A stretch of 58,142 bases of DNA from Dinochytrium kinnereticum (GCA_027604005.1 JADGJT010000120.1:1-58142); one strand, 5' to 3'; numbered from the stretch's first letter, positions 21,229 to 32,962 are shown. Translations and numbers: made by a program. Notes: a model not told the origin generated them from the sequence alone.

Positions 21229-21421
21229 TTCAGATCATGTTGTTCACTGTTTTTTGAGTCCTATATTATACCTGACACGAGGCATTGTTATACTTCCGAA
21301 TTGCGGACTTGGAATACCTTCTGGATATGGGCCATTATGTAGATCGAAGGATTTACAGTACTCATTTGGACGCAAGCCCCGAATCCAAGTCAGAGCAGCC
21401 AACCAGATAAAAGGGATTCAT

Positions 21422-22767
21422 CCGTTGCGCCTGCCTGGAAGAATGTGGGTTGCCTTTCTCTTTCAACATTCCTTGTCACCTCATCCAAATGCAAGGATGC
21501 TCTGATATTTTTCAGGCGACAACTTGGACTCTAGTCGCAGAGTCGCTGAAGGGATGAAGAATACACAGTGATTCATTATTTTATGCTTCTTGCAATGGTT
21601 CAGCAATGCAAACGAATTAGCCATCGGCTGGCGGAATATCCTTTTATACGTATACTCATTGCCCACTGTAATGGCTCGCGCGTAAACCTTGACGACTTCT
21701 ATACTATATCTGTTGCACATCATAAGTCAGCAAAGACAAAACTGTCTGGCTCATCTCTTATTCCAATTGAAATCAGGAGGAGGTAGCTTGCATGAATAAC
21801 AACGCCTTCAAAATAGGTATGCATCAGCATGAGAGCTTGCAGCTTGAACTCCAATAGTAACTGAACATTTTAAGCGTCGGTTAAAAACGATACCCCGTGT
21901 TAACTCAATAGACATCTTATGAATGTGCCAGGTCTTCAAAGAACTGGATGCGAGCCCCCAGTTCCGGATATCTCACAATATGGCAATGCGCTTGGATGTC
22001 AACTGCACGCAATCTTATGAAAACAAAACACGGAGATGGATGCGCACGCGCCTCAATAAGAATGCACCTATTCGTGCCCACGTTTCCGTGAGCTCAATCG
22101 CAGTGTTTCGCGAGTCAACCGGGGCACGCGCACCGTAGCAGAGCACCCAACTCCCCCCGCTCCCCCCGCCCCATTTTCCCGGGAGGCACTTAATCTCAGT
22201 GACTCCAGCAGCGCCCACCGCATTTCGTGGCCTGTCCCTGTGCCCTCACAGCGCACAGGTGCCAAAGGCTAAAGCTTATAAATAAAGATTTGGGTGTCCT
22301 TGTAGTCCTTCACCCAGGACCTGCATTTTTTTTTTTCGCAAAATCCATCGGCCTCCAAATCCCCCTCACTGGCACTGACCGCAAAACACCTGCATCCCGT
22401 CACGCAACCCTTGCTTCAGAGACTGCGGGAGCCAAGTTGCTACATTCCTTGGACATTAATAGTTCATTCTGTGCATTTGCACTGCGCTCAGTGCTGTTTC
22501 TGCCGCGGACGTTGAGGTCACCCGTCTCGTCACGTTCACGTCCTGGTCGCCTTCGCATCACGCCCCCATCCGCAGTCAGTACAAGCCGCGCTTTGCTTTT
22601 AAACATCTGGCGTCAAGCTCTGAAGGTACTGACGACAGTATCGGATCTCTGACGCCTCGCTTTGGACACGGTCAGGGCCCTCTGCTGCCAAATTGGTATC
22701 TGGACAAAGTCTGACTGTAGGAGTGCAAACACGAAATCCACTGTCCTTCACTCGGAACGCAGCTCGC
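21422..22767. other. Intergenic region upstream of the APSES factor
   Basis: About 1.3 kb between divergent genes. No frame with recognisable protein similarity. 22090-22225 is GC-rich with C-runs; a TATAAATA at 22277-22284 lies about 490 bp before the APSES start; a run of T occurs near 22327-22337. It probably holds promoter and a long 5' leader for the APSES gene. Confidence 0.5.
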
Positions 22768-25700
22768 ATGGACTCAACACATCTGCCTAACGCGCCAGGT
22801 TCACCACCGCCAGAGCTTGCGGCTCTGGGCAGCTTTGCCCACAACAACAGGCCCGGACTTCTCGATGCCCCTGGAGACCCATCCGCCATAACCCACCTCA
22901 TTGCACCTTCCCCGTTCGGTCCCCCGGACGTTTCAATCGCATCATCATCATATTCATCTTCCTCATCTGCTGCTGGAACGACAGCCACAACACCCGTTGT
23001 CCCACCAGCATCTATGGTGCCTCAAGTCTACACAATGGCCCCCAACGCGTCCGGCATGACTCCGCAGCCACTGAAGCCAAAACCGGATTCAGTTAAAGCT
23101 TCACCCGCCGTTCTCAGAGTTCGATCTGCTTTGGCGAAGTCTGGTGAACAAAAGCCGGCTGTCAGTGGAAAAGGGCATTCAGGTCCGGTCTATGGGGCGA
23201 TTTACTCTGGAGTGCCGGTGTATGAGATGATGTGTCGAGAGATTGCGATGATGAGGAGACGATCTGATTCATTCGTCAACGCCACTCAGATTCTCAAGGC
23301 TGCTGGGATTGAGAAGGGCAAAAGGACAAAGATTCTGGATAAGGAAATTGCGCTTGGGGTGCATGAGAAGATTCAGGGAGGGTACGGGAAGTACCAGGGA
23401 ACATGGTATGGCCTCTTTTAGGGGACATCTTTTTTTCCCTTCTCATTGCCTAAACTATCCCTCACGCTTATTTCTGCTGTTTTAACGCCGAGATAGGATA
23501 CCATATGAACGTGGACTTCAGCTTGCTCAGGAATTCCACATCTACGATTTGGTAAAGCCCTTATTCGACCTGGATTGCAACGATCCTTCGAAAAACGACA
23601 ATACACCAACAAAAGGCGAGCACTTGGCTGCTCTGAAGCGTTCCGCCGGCATCGAGGCCTCAAAGCCTAGCTCGGCATCACAGAAGGCTAAATCTCAGAA
23701 TCAGGCCCCAGCAGCACCGTCTGGACAGCAACCACTTCCTTCACAAACTGTTGATGAGCCCACGCACACCATGACTCGGCGAAAACGGCCTCTTGGCGAA
23801 GGCAAATCTGGAAAGGCCTCACGCTCCGAGACTCCGTCCTCACCTAGCTCACCCTCTGATGATGACGATTCAGACTATGTGTCCGTGTCGAATGAGAAGC
23901 CGGCTGCAGCACCTCAACGCAAGAAGGCTAAGCTTCAAGAGGAGGCTCAAGCTAGTAATACGTCAGCAAACGGATCATCAGTCCAGGCTAGTCAGCCCGT
24001 TCGAAGCCTCGACCGCCATAGGGCTTTCCTTCTCGCTATCTTTGTTGATAACGATAACGCAGGGGGCGGTGTCTACTCTATACCTGAATCACTTTCTCGA
24101 AACTCGTTGTCGCCTGATTTCGATATCGACCTTATAATCGATGATCAAGGGCACACCGCTCTTCATTGGGCTGCAGCCTTGGCACGCATCGGGGTCCTTC
24201 AAATCCTTTTAGAACGGGGAGCCAACCCTAAGGCAGTGAACTTTGGGGGCGAGTCAGCGGTTATTCGAGCTGTTCTTGTTCCGAATTGCTTTGAAGCTGC
24301 TTCCTTTGAAGCGCTTCTCAATACCATTGGGAATGATGTCATTTTAATGGCGGATGCTCGGCAGAGGACAGCGCTTCATCATATCGCTCTTATCTCCGCG
24401 ATCAAAGCTCGAGCAGCGAGTTGCAAGTACTACCTTGATTGCATTATAGAACATTTTTCACAGGGCGCTCAAGTGGTGACCATTGAAGGTTCTGGATTGG
24501 CTTCTTCAGAGGGTTCGATGATGAGTTTGGATGGGGCACCTTCAAACTCCACAAAAGGATTGCTGAAAAAGCTGTTAGATACCCAGGATGTGAACGGAGA
24601 TACTGCCCTTAATGTTGCAGCTCGTATTGGAAACCGCGTCATTGTCGAGCGCTTATTGCAAGTAGGGGCTGACCCGAAGATTCCTAATCTTGCGGGTTTG
24701 GTCCCTTCCGACTTTGGTATGGATGACATTTGGCGCAAGGTAAGAGTTCCTGCATTTACTTTGGTGAATTTTGCCATTGTGTCCACTATTCTTATTTGCT
24801 AATATTATCTTTCTGGCTTTAAAGGAGGATAGAGAGATTTTAGAAACACTGACTATTAAGAATAAGCCAAAACCATCTTTTAAGGACATTGATATGAATG
24901 GTTCTAGGCTACCCGGAGCCGGGCTCACAGAGATTCCTGACGATGCTATTGGAGTCGAAGACCAGATTGGTTTAGAGAGGAAGAGTAGAGACATATCCGA
25001 AGGTATAACTTAATTGTTTTCTCAAATGAGAATCTAATCTTACTTACCGAAAGTTGTTCACAAAATGGTCAGCAACCTTAACGAAACATTTACCGATTCA
25101 TTGCGAGAGAAGCATGAACGCCTCCTTGAAGCCCAGCTGCAGCTTCGTGATATGTCACGGGAGCTCTCCGAGATCCGTCGAGAGAATGAGGCTCTTCGCT
25201 CTGAGGCAAAGAACGTGCCGGAACTATCGGGGCGCCTTAGAAACCTCTATCGGAGGTTCCACGCGACTTCAAACAGCCCTCTTATGACAATCATAAAGAA
25301 GTATATCGGAGGCGAGATTGAGTCGGAGGGTGCAGTAGTAGACGCGGCTGACATTGCTGATTTATCCCCTGTATTGCGATCGGGAAGCATCGAGACCTTA
25401 ATGTCCAAGAAGGTGGAGGTCCAGGAGATGCTTTCTTTCGTGAAGACATGGCAGAAAATGTACGAGCAGGACATTCGGCGCTTGAACTCGAGCCTTTCGA
25501 TGCTTGATCCAACATTCGAGGATGGTACGGCGATGGATGTTGATTTGGCGGTTTCTGAGGAGCAGTTGTCACGGCTGGCTAAAAGGGAGATGCTCTGCCG
25601 GAAGATTGTTGCAGCAAGTTGTAGCCTCCCGTTGGATGCTGTGGATCGAGTCCTCGAGCCGCTGTTAGAGGCTTTGGAGGGTGATGCGGATACTGGAAAA

Positions 25701-25829
25701 GGGTTGGGTGAGATTGATATTGCTGGGGCCAGGGATAACTTGCGGGCAGCCTTCACATCGTTTGCTGCTGCCGCTGGGCAGGGATTAGCTACCGGAGGGT
25801 TGGGTTCCGGATCGAATGGGACATTTTGA
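22768..25829 (+). CDS. APSES/KilA-N cell-cycle transcription factor (Mbp1/Swi4/Swi6 type) with ankyrin repeats
   Basis: Start at ATG 22768 (MDSTHLPNAPGS); the open frame extends upstream but without ATG. After a Ser/Pro-rich leader of about 140 residues comes the APSES DNA-binding domain: VYGAIYSGVPVYEMMCREIA, RRRSDSFVNATQILKAAGIE, KGKRTKILDKEI, YGKYQGTW, with an intron (about 23406-23493) placed so that TW joins IPYERGLQLAQEFHIYDLV. A nuclear-signal-like basic Ser region follows, then ankyrin repeats (DDQGHTALHWAAALARIGVL; RQRTALHHIALI; NGDTALNVAARIGNRVIVER) and a C-terminal coiled coil (LREKHERLLEAQLQLRDMSR) after two further introns (about 24738-24822 and 25003-25054). This is the complete architecture of MBF/SBF factors that drive G1/S transcription. 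Whether it is the DNA-binding Mbp1-like subunit is supported by the intact APSES domain. Confidence 0.93.
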
Positions 25830-26161
25830 TTACGCGCTGCTCATTGAGGCCCCAATCTTAATCATCCGAGATTTTGTCAAAAACGGATCTTTCTTTCGCT
25901 CTGCTCAGAGCTATGTTTATGGGCTGTGATTTATTACCTTATGTTTATGTGTTTGTTTTTAGCGCCAACTCGTTAAATAATCATCGAGGGGGCAACTTGT
26001 GTTTGTCCACAGAGCAACATTGACTGTTTTTTTTTGCAACTTTCACCATCTCAAATATACAAGGACTTCAAGCGACGCAGAGCGCCTGGCGTTCATGCAC
26101 ACGCATACACGCATGTCCAGGATCCGCACGAAGACATAGCTCAAGTTCGAATAAGCTTGAC
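25830..26161. other. Intergenic region with a possible 5' exon of the PPR gene
   Basis: T-rich at 25950-26035. From about 26030 to 26161 the frame of the next gene stays open and encodes an Arg/Ser-rich stretch but contains no ATG. No other feature is seen. Confidence 0.5.
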
Positions 26162-28339
26162 ATGACTTTGAGGGCACATGTAAAAGATGGGCGTGCTATG
26201 ACAGGCTTTGTCGAATACATCGTTGCTCTCCAAAGTGGGCAACCCATCCTCAGCGGAACGACATGCATGCTCATCGACGCACTTTCAGAAGCGGGGAAGT
26301 TTCGCATTGCCAAGAACCTTGCAGAACATGTTATGACCCGGAGTGGTCCCAAGGCGGTTTCTTGGGACGTTAAGAAGTGCGTCTCCAATCTCATCATGGA
26401 CTGCCTGAAAAAGAAAAAGATGGAGCACGCACGGGATCTGATTGAGTCGCTTAAGTCTAAAGGAATTGCCTTGGACGTTCGGGTTTACACCAAGTTGCTG
26501 GACTTGCAGTTGGCGGAGGGCAGACTCAATGATGCTGTTTCGGTACTTAACGATATTAAGGCCATCTCGCCGGCTTTAGATCCCACCATTTACGGGGTGC
26601 TCGTCTCTCGATGCCTTTCTGGTCCTCTTTGTGACAGGTTTCTCGCTGAGTCCATGTATAGAGAGATGGTTGGACGATACCAATCTTCGTCCATATCAGG
26701 GACAACTACACAATCATCATCATCATCATCTTCGACGTCAGCATCAACATTATCACCCTCCACCTCACCAGCATCAAAATCGTCATCCCTCTCATCACCA
26801 AGTCGCAAAATCCTCCCGAGCTCTGCCGTTTTCAACTTGACCCCGGATACCAATACCCTGTTTTTAAACCTTGGAACTCTTGTACTCTCGGCCCACGCGA
26901 ATGCTGGGGACTACGAGTCAACAGCAAACCTTTTGAATTTCATAATTAGCAGCGGAGCACAGCTGGACGTTGCCGTATATACCACCATTATCAAGGCCAG
27001 CTCAAAGGCGGAAATGCCTGATTTTTCGGAACGCTGGTTTAAAGAGATCGTTCGGCAGGGGCTATTGGTGGACAGAAAGGCGCTCCACGCTCTCATGACT
27101 GCTTACGTTCGGGCCAATATGTTAAATCTAGCGATGCAAATCTATGAGGAGATTTTAAAACGTGAGGGGTCAGCCGCGGCAGGTCGGGAGCCGTCCACTC
27201 TACACTTTTTGAATGTTCTACTCCAAGCCGTACCAAATGACAATTATAAGGCGAGGATGACGCATCTGACGAGGGTGTTGCAAGAGGTCTATGACCAAAA
27301 GCTAAGACCCGACTGCTACACGTATTCCATTGTCGTTAAGACCCTTGTCGAGATCAAGCAAGAGGCTCTAATTATGAGTGTTTTTAAGGCCGCTGTCGCG
27401 GATGCAAGGGCTCAGGTAAAAGCCTTGGAGGATTGCAAGGATTTCAGCCACAAGAGAAGAAAGCCACAGCCTTTCCCCTTAAGTTACGCGCTATATACCC
27501 AGGTGATACACCATCTCCGGATTCGAAAGGACCCGGACGTAAAGCAGGACATAGGCACGGTTCTATCGGCCATCCGTGAATTTTCAGACCACGCTCCGCT
27601 CGACGGAGTATCAATAACCTCACTGCTAAGATGCCTCCGCTCATGTGGAGCCTTTTTGGAAGCCGTTGAAACCTACCACTGGTTTCGCACAGACCCTCGT
27701 GGACTACTCGCCTTTAATCATCCGAAATGCGATCCGGGCCTTAGCTTTAATCGATGCCTACATACGTATCTCTACGCCTACATAAAGGCAGCCAGAGGCG
27801 AAAAAGATGGCCGGATTGTAGATGAAAAGTGGATTACTACCCTTATGGAGGAGATGATATCCCTGACCACAATGGGGTATCCTATTAGTGAGAGGAATTG
27901 GCAGACCTTCTGCGGGTTGATTATTCGGTTCAAGCGGAGTCCATTTCTTGCCGTGAGAACGCTGGAGAAGGGATTACGGGGTCTCATTACGGAGAAGTCG
28001 GGTCGATATTATGGGAAAGGTGCCCTTCCGTCCCTGCGAATTACAGGCGGGATGCTTAGTACCATGCTTATGGGATGCAAAAAGCCAAAGAATAAGGGGT
28101 GGATGGAGAAGAGTGATTCAGTAGAGGTGTTGGACAAGCTGGAACGGACTCTCCAGGAGTTGAAAGAATTGGACGCGGGATCAGTGGATCCTGATTGCTT
28201 TCCTATGTTTGAGGTTTTTCGGGAGAAGCTGAAGGGGCAGGCTGAGGCGAGGCAGTCCACACGGGCGAGGAAGCCACGGATGAGGCTTCAGAACAGGGAG
28301 AATGGAAATGGCAGTGATGGGTGTGAGGCTAATAGATGA
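26162..28339 (+). CDS. Pentatricopeptide-repeat (PPR) protein, probably mitochondrial
   Basis: A single 725-residue open frame. Repeated helical pairs of PPR type are visible: CMLIDALSEAGKFRIAKNLA, NLIMDCLKKKKMEHARDLIE, VYTKLLDLQLAEGRLNDAVS, VYTTIIKASSKAEMPDFSER, LHALMTAYVRANMLNLAMQI, CYTYSIVVKTLVEIKQEALI. A poly-Ser/Thr insertion (about residues 180-220, encoded by a TCA-rich tract near 26716-26790) splits the array. The C-terminus is basic. PPR proteins bind organelle RNA and act in processing, stability or translation; which transcript is unknown. The sequence 5' of the ATG stays open in frame and looks like a mitochondrial presequence, so the annotated start may be internal to a longer, spliced N-terminus. 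Confidence 0.8.
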   Translation: MTLRAHVKDGRAMTGFVEYIVALQSGQPILSGTTCMLIDALSEAGKFRIAKNLAEHVMTRSGPKAVSWDVKKCVSNLIMDCLKKKKMEHARDLIESLKSKGIALDVRVYTKLLDLQLAEGRLNDAVSVLNDIKAISPALDPTIYGVLVSRCLSGPLCDRFLAESMYREMVGRYQSSSISGTTTQSSSSSSSTSASTLSPSTSPASKSSSLSSPSRKILPSSAVFNLTPDTNTLFLNLGTLVLSAHANAGDYESTANLLNFIISSGAQLDVAVYTTIIKASSKAEMPDFSERWFKEIVRQGLLVDRKALHALMTAYVRANMLNLAMQIYEEILKREGSAAAGREPSTLHFLNVLLQAVPNDNYKARMTHLTRVLQEVYDQKLRPDCYTYSIVVKTLVEIKQEALIMSVFKAAVADARAQVKALEDCKDFSHKRRKPQPFPLSYALYTQVIHHLRIRKDPDVKQDIGTVLSAIREFSDHAPLDGVSITSLLRCLRSCGAFLEAVETYHWFRTDPRGLLAFNHPKCDPGLSFNRCLHTYLYAYIKAARGEKDGRIVDEKWITTLMEEMISLTTMGYPISERNWQTFCGLIIRFKRSPFLAVRTLEKGLRGLITEKSGRYYGKGALPSLRITGGMLSTMLMGCKKPKNKGWMEKSDSVEVLDKLERTLQELKELDAGSVDPDCFPMFEVFREKLKGQAEARQSTRARKPRMRLQNRENGNGSDGCEANR

Positions 28340-28518
28340 TGCTGATACAGATGAATGCCTCAACGGTTTATTTGTCCAGTTACAGAGCCAGAATGAAGGT
28401 ATCGCGCGAGTCCTGTTTCCGTCGTGACGGCCAGACTCGATCGCGCGCAGCAATGGGCTTGAAAAATGGTCACGTTCGGTCGCATTATTTTTGCTTTGTC
28501 GCCCCCGTGGAAAAAAAG

Positions 28519-28526
28519 TATAAAAG
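28519..28526 (+). promoter_or_regulatory. TATA box of galactokinase gene
   Basis: TATAAAAG lies about 105 bp upstream of the galactokinase start codon and is followed by a pyrimidine-rich stretch (28540-28615) suitable for transcription start. Position and sequence fit a TATA element. Confidence 0.5.
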
Positions 28527-28630
28527 ACCCAACGTAAGCACCCCCCCCTTACTTATAAGGTCGTTCTCACTCCGACTCAAGCGACACCCTCCATCCCTCC
28601 TCCGTCTTCTCTTTACCTGCCGTCGAAGTC

Positions 28631-30500
28631 ATGAGCGAGGAGTTCCCGCCTACTTTCTCCCGTCTGGAGGACGTCTATGCCGCCGACACCCTGCCCATCG
28701 CAAGGTAAACTAAGACCCGCCTGCTTTGGCACCCATGCATGCACGCTTCATCCTAGAAAAGGCTAACGCAGTTACCTGGCGTTTGTGTTTGAACTGATGC
28801 ATTCAGGGCCAGGTACGAGGGGCTTCGCTCAAAGTTCATTGAAAGGTTCGGCCAGGAACCTCAGTTTTATGCAAGGTCTCCCGGAAGAGTCAACATCATC
28901 GGTGAGGCTTGATTCATGTCCCGCGTTCAACTGAAGGATGGGCTTATTGATATGTGATTTTAAAACAGGCGAGCACATTGACTACTGCGGTTTCAGCGTG
29001 CTGCCCATGGCTATTGCCCGGGATGTCATTATTGCTGTCGCTGAGTCCAAGGACCAGACCAACCCACCCCGAGTCACCGTCACCAACATTGACGCCAAGA
29101 AGTACCCTGATAACACCTTTGATCATGACGGTAAAACCATTGTAGACATCGACGCCTCGCTTCATGAATGGTCGAACTACTTCAAGTGTGGATACAAAGG
29201 AGCGTTCGAAGTCTCTCTTGCCTCGGGCAAGTCCCTTGACATCTCAATCGATGGCAACGTTCCCGCTGGTGCTGGTGTTTCTAGCAGCTCTGCGTTTGTT
29301 TGCGCTTCCGCCCTTGCCACCTTGACCGCCTCTGGAAAGACCATCAACAAGGGTGAGCTGGCTCAGACTGCCATTCGCTCCGAGCGTTACTGTGGTGTAC
29401 AGTCCGGAGGGTGAGTTCCCATGATGTTTCAAAGTCCTAACCAGCTGAATGCGTTCGAAAACAGAATGGATCAGTCCATCTCCATTATGGGCAACACAGG
29501 ATCCGCCCTCCTCATCCACTTTGTGCCGAAACTCGCGGTCGAACCCATCCGTTTCCCCCCGTCGAACCCAGGTTTGGTCTTTGTGATCGCAAACACCCTC
29601 GTCACAGCCGACAAACACACCACCGCCCCAACCAACTACAACCTTCGTGTCGTAGAGACCCGTCTCGCCGCGGCCATCCTCGCTAAGCACCTTGGCCTCG
29701 AGGGCTGCGCAACTCTCCGGGACGTTCAGGACAAGTGGGCCGCCCGCGAGTCTGCCGGTGGGAAGTTTGGTGCCGACGGGAAGGGCAGTCATGAGGCTGA
29801 AGTTTTGGGACTTTTGGAAGGATCTGTTGACGCCGCCTTTAAGAATGAGAAGTACTCTCGTGAGGAGGCTGCTCAGGCTCTTGGGATCACGGTGGCGGAG
29901 ATGGAGGCTAAGTTTGTTGGATCTATTGTCATCCGATGTGATGGGTTTGAGCTGAAGAAGAGGGCCAGACACGTCTTTTCGGAGGCCAAGCGCGTTTTCC
30001 AGTTCCGTGATGTCTGCAGCCTCAAGGTTCCTTACTCTGGCGACCTTCTAAAGGTTTGTATTGATACGTTTTGGACTGTAATATCGGCAGACGTTCACGG
30101 GAAGCTGACTTGATTTGTTCATTAGGACCTGGGCGATCTGATGAATGGCTCCCAGGCGAGCTGCCGTGATGACTTCAACTGCAGCTGCCCGGAACTTGAT
30201 GAGCTCACGTCAATTTGCCGGTAAGCTCTCTCCACCAAATACCAAATATTAACATTGTGCGCCAGCTCTGCCGGAGCATTTGGATCCAGGCTCACTGGGG
30301 CGGGCTGGGGAGGCTGCAGCGTCTCACTCGTCGCTGAGCCTACGGTCGCGTCTTTCATTCAGAAAGTGACAGAGGAGTACTACTATAAGCGCGTCCCTGG
30401 CCTTAAGGAGGACCCAAACGCGGCTTCCCGTGTCTCCGACTGGATTTTTGCCTCCAGGGCGTCATCTGGTGCTGCTGTTCTTAAGGGCTTGACTTTGTAA
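28631..30500 (+). CDS. Galactokinase (GHMP kinase)
   Basis: Phosphorylates galactose at C1 in the Leloir pathway. Exon 1 (28631-28705) encodes [20 protein letters not shown]; later exons give [20 protein letters not shown] (the galactokinase signature), [18 protein letters not shown] (GHMP ATP-binding loop), [15 protein letters not shown] and the C-terminal [16 protein letters not shown] motif. Introns lie at about 28706, 28902, 29412, 30052 and 30221. Length near 520 residues fits the fungal GAL1/animal GALK2 type with an insertion after [12 protein letters not shown]. The enzyme GALK2 prefers N-acetylgalactosamine, so the exact substrate cannot be decided. A TATA box precedes it and no other galactose gene lies next to it, so there is no GAL cluster here. 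Confidence 0.93.
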
Positions 30501-30760
30501 TCTCAATACCCTGATCATGTTTTTTACTCTGTGGCCTCTTGAACTTTCAGTTTTGTTTTGTATTTGTAGTTATCGTGTACGTTTCATCTTACATCATGCA
30601 GAGAAAGCAGCTGAAGACGTTAGCTCTCTTGCGCCATAACATAGTTTTCACTTTTCTTTCACGAAAGCTGTCCCAAAATAGCGGAGACATCCATCACGCA
30701 CTTGCTGTTGTCTAGGGAATCCCTCAGCGCATTTAATTTTAAATTATTTTTTTGGGGAAA

Positions 30761-31932
30761 ATGGAGGCCATGCAAGACCGAGCTGCTTTCAACTCACGCT
30801 TTGTGTCGACGTCGGTGGTCCAGCCAGGAACAAATGCTGAGACTGCCATTGCTCCATCGCAATGTAAAGTAGATTACATCCTTCATTCGTTTTACTCTCC
30901 TTTGCAAGCTTTGTGTGCTTGGAGTGCTGGAAAGCTCACTCATGCATCTTACATCTTCTGATCTCGATGTTTTCTTCAATTCTCCAAATAATGCACCGAT
31001 GTGCATGCATTCTTTGGACGATAGCGTTTGGAATAGAAATCGATGCCCCTACCAAGGTGCAGGAATACGATCCTCGACCGCTTTACGAGAGGTTGCAGGA
31101 AGAAAGAGAAAAAAAGGATGCTGAGTTTGCTGAGAAGATCAAACTGGGTAGGCATTCTTTGAAGGAAGCCTCTTCTAACGCAGAAGCTCTAAAATGATGC
31201 TTTGGCTTGATGCTTCTATAATTATTCAATTCCAATAGGGAATATGATAAAGAAAGTTGATGATGGTTTGTTTCTGACATTCTTTCCCCTCGCATTCCGC
31301 ACTCTGTCCATTTCTTTCGTTCATTGTTGCCCTTTTCCCATCCTTTTTCTTTTTTCATGCTTCGAACGCACCTCCGACTATTAAATATTGATATCTTCGC
31401 TCGGTCAGATGAAGCCCAGTTTCTTCAAGCTCGGGATGACGAATTGGCGCGTAGACGGAGAGAGCAGGAGAAAGATATCAAAGCAGCCTTGGTTGACTAC
31501 AGAAGTCTCGTTCAAGAAGCCAGGTCCCTTCCCACACCCACAGCGATACCCTCCCTCCGCCCCCCATCTCTCTCTTTCCCCCCACCTTCCGCAGCAACAG
31601 CTCCAACATCGGCGTCCTTGAAAAAACCAGCGCTGGAAGGCATTGTAGTCCGCAAGCGAAAGGGAAACGACGCTGCGTCTGAGAATAGCCCTTTGGCTGA
31701 GACTTCTGCCTCATCAGCCGGACCAGTGCCCACAACCTCTGCATCCGCGTCAAAGCCCCCAACGGCTCTGACAGCCAGACAGCAGGACAGCACGAAAGGG
31801 CCGGCGTCAAAGAAGGTGAAGGCAGAGACGGCAGCTCCACCCAAGAGCACCCAGACGCCAGCAGCAGCAGCAGCAGCAGCAGCAGGGCTGTCGTCGCTCG
31901 CTGGCTATGATTCCGACTCAGATTCCACCTGA
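30761..31932 (+). CDS. FAM192A/NIP30 (PSME3IP1) family protein
   Basis: Three exons. The first encodes MEAMQDRAAFNSRFVSTSVV; the second EIDAPTKVQEYDPRPLYERL ... DAEFAEKIKL; the third DEAQFLQARDDELARRRREQ ... EKDIKAALVDYRSL. This follows the conserved NIP30 N-domain (F-V-S ... [23 protein letters not shown] ... DEDETNFLDEV ... REEELKELKEYR). In animals the protein binds the PA28-gamma proteasome activator and affects nuclear bodies. The rest is low-complexity Ala/Ser/Pro with basic patches (RKRKGND; SKKVKAE) and a polyalanine run, then a phosphorylatable acidic end (YDSDSDST) as in animal homologues. The stop codon is the first unit of a TGAGC repeat. Confidence 0.82.
31861..31884 (+). repeat. 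(GCA)8 trinucleotide repeat coding for polyalanine
   Basis: Eight perfect GCA units inside the last exon of the FAM192A homologue, read as alanines near its C-terminus. Such tracts commonly vary in length between strains. Confidence 0.8.
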
Positions 31933-31949
31933 GCTGAGCTGAGCTGAGC
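31930..31949 (+). repeat. (TGAGC)4 pentanucleotide repeat starting at a stop codon
   Basis: Four exact TGAGC units. The first three bases are the TGA stop codon of the FAM192A homologue, so changes in copy number would leave the protein unaffected. Confidence 0.75.
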
Positions 31950-32962
31950 GTGTAGGGTTGGGTGCGTTGGAGGTTGATTGTTGTGGGGTAGAAACCATGC
32001 GTGTTTCCACTCCTGTGAATTGGGAAAACAAACACTTTTGAAATTCCATCTGCTGCTGCTGCACGTTGCCCAGAAAGAACACACCCATCAGGGGGCAGCA
32101 CCGGATTACCTGCATCGCACCTCGCCCACAGCATCACCCCGCCGCTGCGTCCGTCCATCCGGGTGAGTAAGGCAACGCCTGCGATGCGCATGCATCCCTC
32201 ACGCACTGTGCATCTGCGCTGCAGCCAGCCGGCCAGACCCCTCAGGCAGGCTGACGGCAAGAGAGAATGGAATCAAGGAGGGCTGGGTGGTAAAGAGCGT
32301 CAAAAACAGCTGGCATGTGCCGTGTCGGTGAACATTCCATGCATCGCATATGGACAGAGCAGGGTCTACAGGACAAGCCCTGTTGGCAGATCTGGTTGCT
32401 GGTTGAAGGATGAGCTCTGGGCGATGCAGATTCCATGTAATGCCAATGCTGGGTTTGCAGGGAGGATGCGTCTTGGTTAATCCTTGGAAGGCCGGCTTTC
32501 ATGCTCTGGGATGCTTTGATAAGCACAGTCACTGGATCAACCCTCCTTCCACCCAACCCCATCCCCATCCTTGCTCAGCAACTTGCTCACCAGCCCTCAC
32601 ACCCCCCCCCCCTTCTATCTATCTACTCTTCTTTGCTGACTTTCCACTCGGACAATGATGGTTTTAGCTCGGTCTCCATTGAGTCCTGGACGACGTCTTT
32701 TTTTCTCTGCAATTTTTCTTAGGGGAGGCTCGGAGCATACAAGGACCATCCTCGAAGCTCCAGCAACGACGGCGAACACCAGAGCCCCGTCCACGGATTA
32801 CACTCCTAATTCAGTGCCGTCAGCCCTGCTCAGGAAGCGAGGCCCCTTCACATAGCTGGGACGGCAGCAGGGGACTTGCAGCGCCTGAAAGAACTTGAAC
32901 CAAGCTCTCTCTGCTTGCACGGATTGCAAGCGCCATCTGGACCGGACGCCCAAACTCGGTAA
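31933..32962. other. Long 5' flank of NST1
   Basis: About 1 kb with no supported coding frame. It is GC-richer than other spacers up to about 32600, with C-runs at 32600-32612, and could hold a long 5' leader. A GT...AG pair at 32959-32999 resembles an intron in the leader or in the first coding exon of NST1. Confidence 0.5.

Noticed and set aside
21941..21964. Seven-base stem (GAACTGG/CCAGTTC) with ten-base loop, considered as a small RNA or tRNA arm
   Set aside because: No cloverleaf or other arms around it, and stems of this size are expected by chance.
26705..26800. TCA/CAT-rich tract considered as a frame-breaking repeat in the PPR gene
   Set aside because: It keeps the frame and encodes a Ser/Thr linker between PPR motifs.
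29244..29972. 242-codon minus-strand frame over galactokinase
   Set aside because: Antisense of conserved GHMP kinase sequence; no independent support.
31861..31884. CAG-type repeat considered as polyglutamine
   Set aside because: The frame supported by the conserved N-domain reads GCA, giving alanine.
31478..32260. 260-codon open frame on the minus strand
   Set aside because: Covers the last exon of the FAM192A homologue and its 3' flank; no recognisable domain and a mixed, shadow-like composition.
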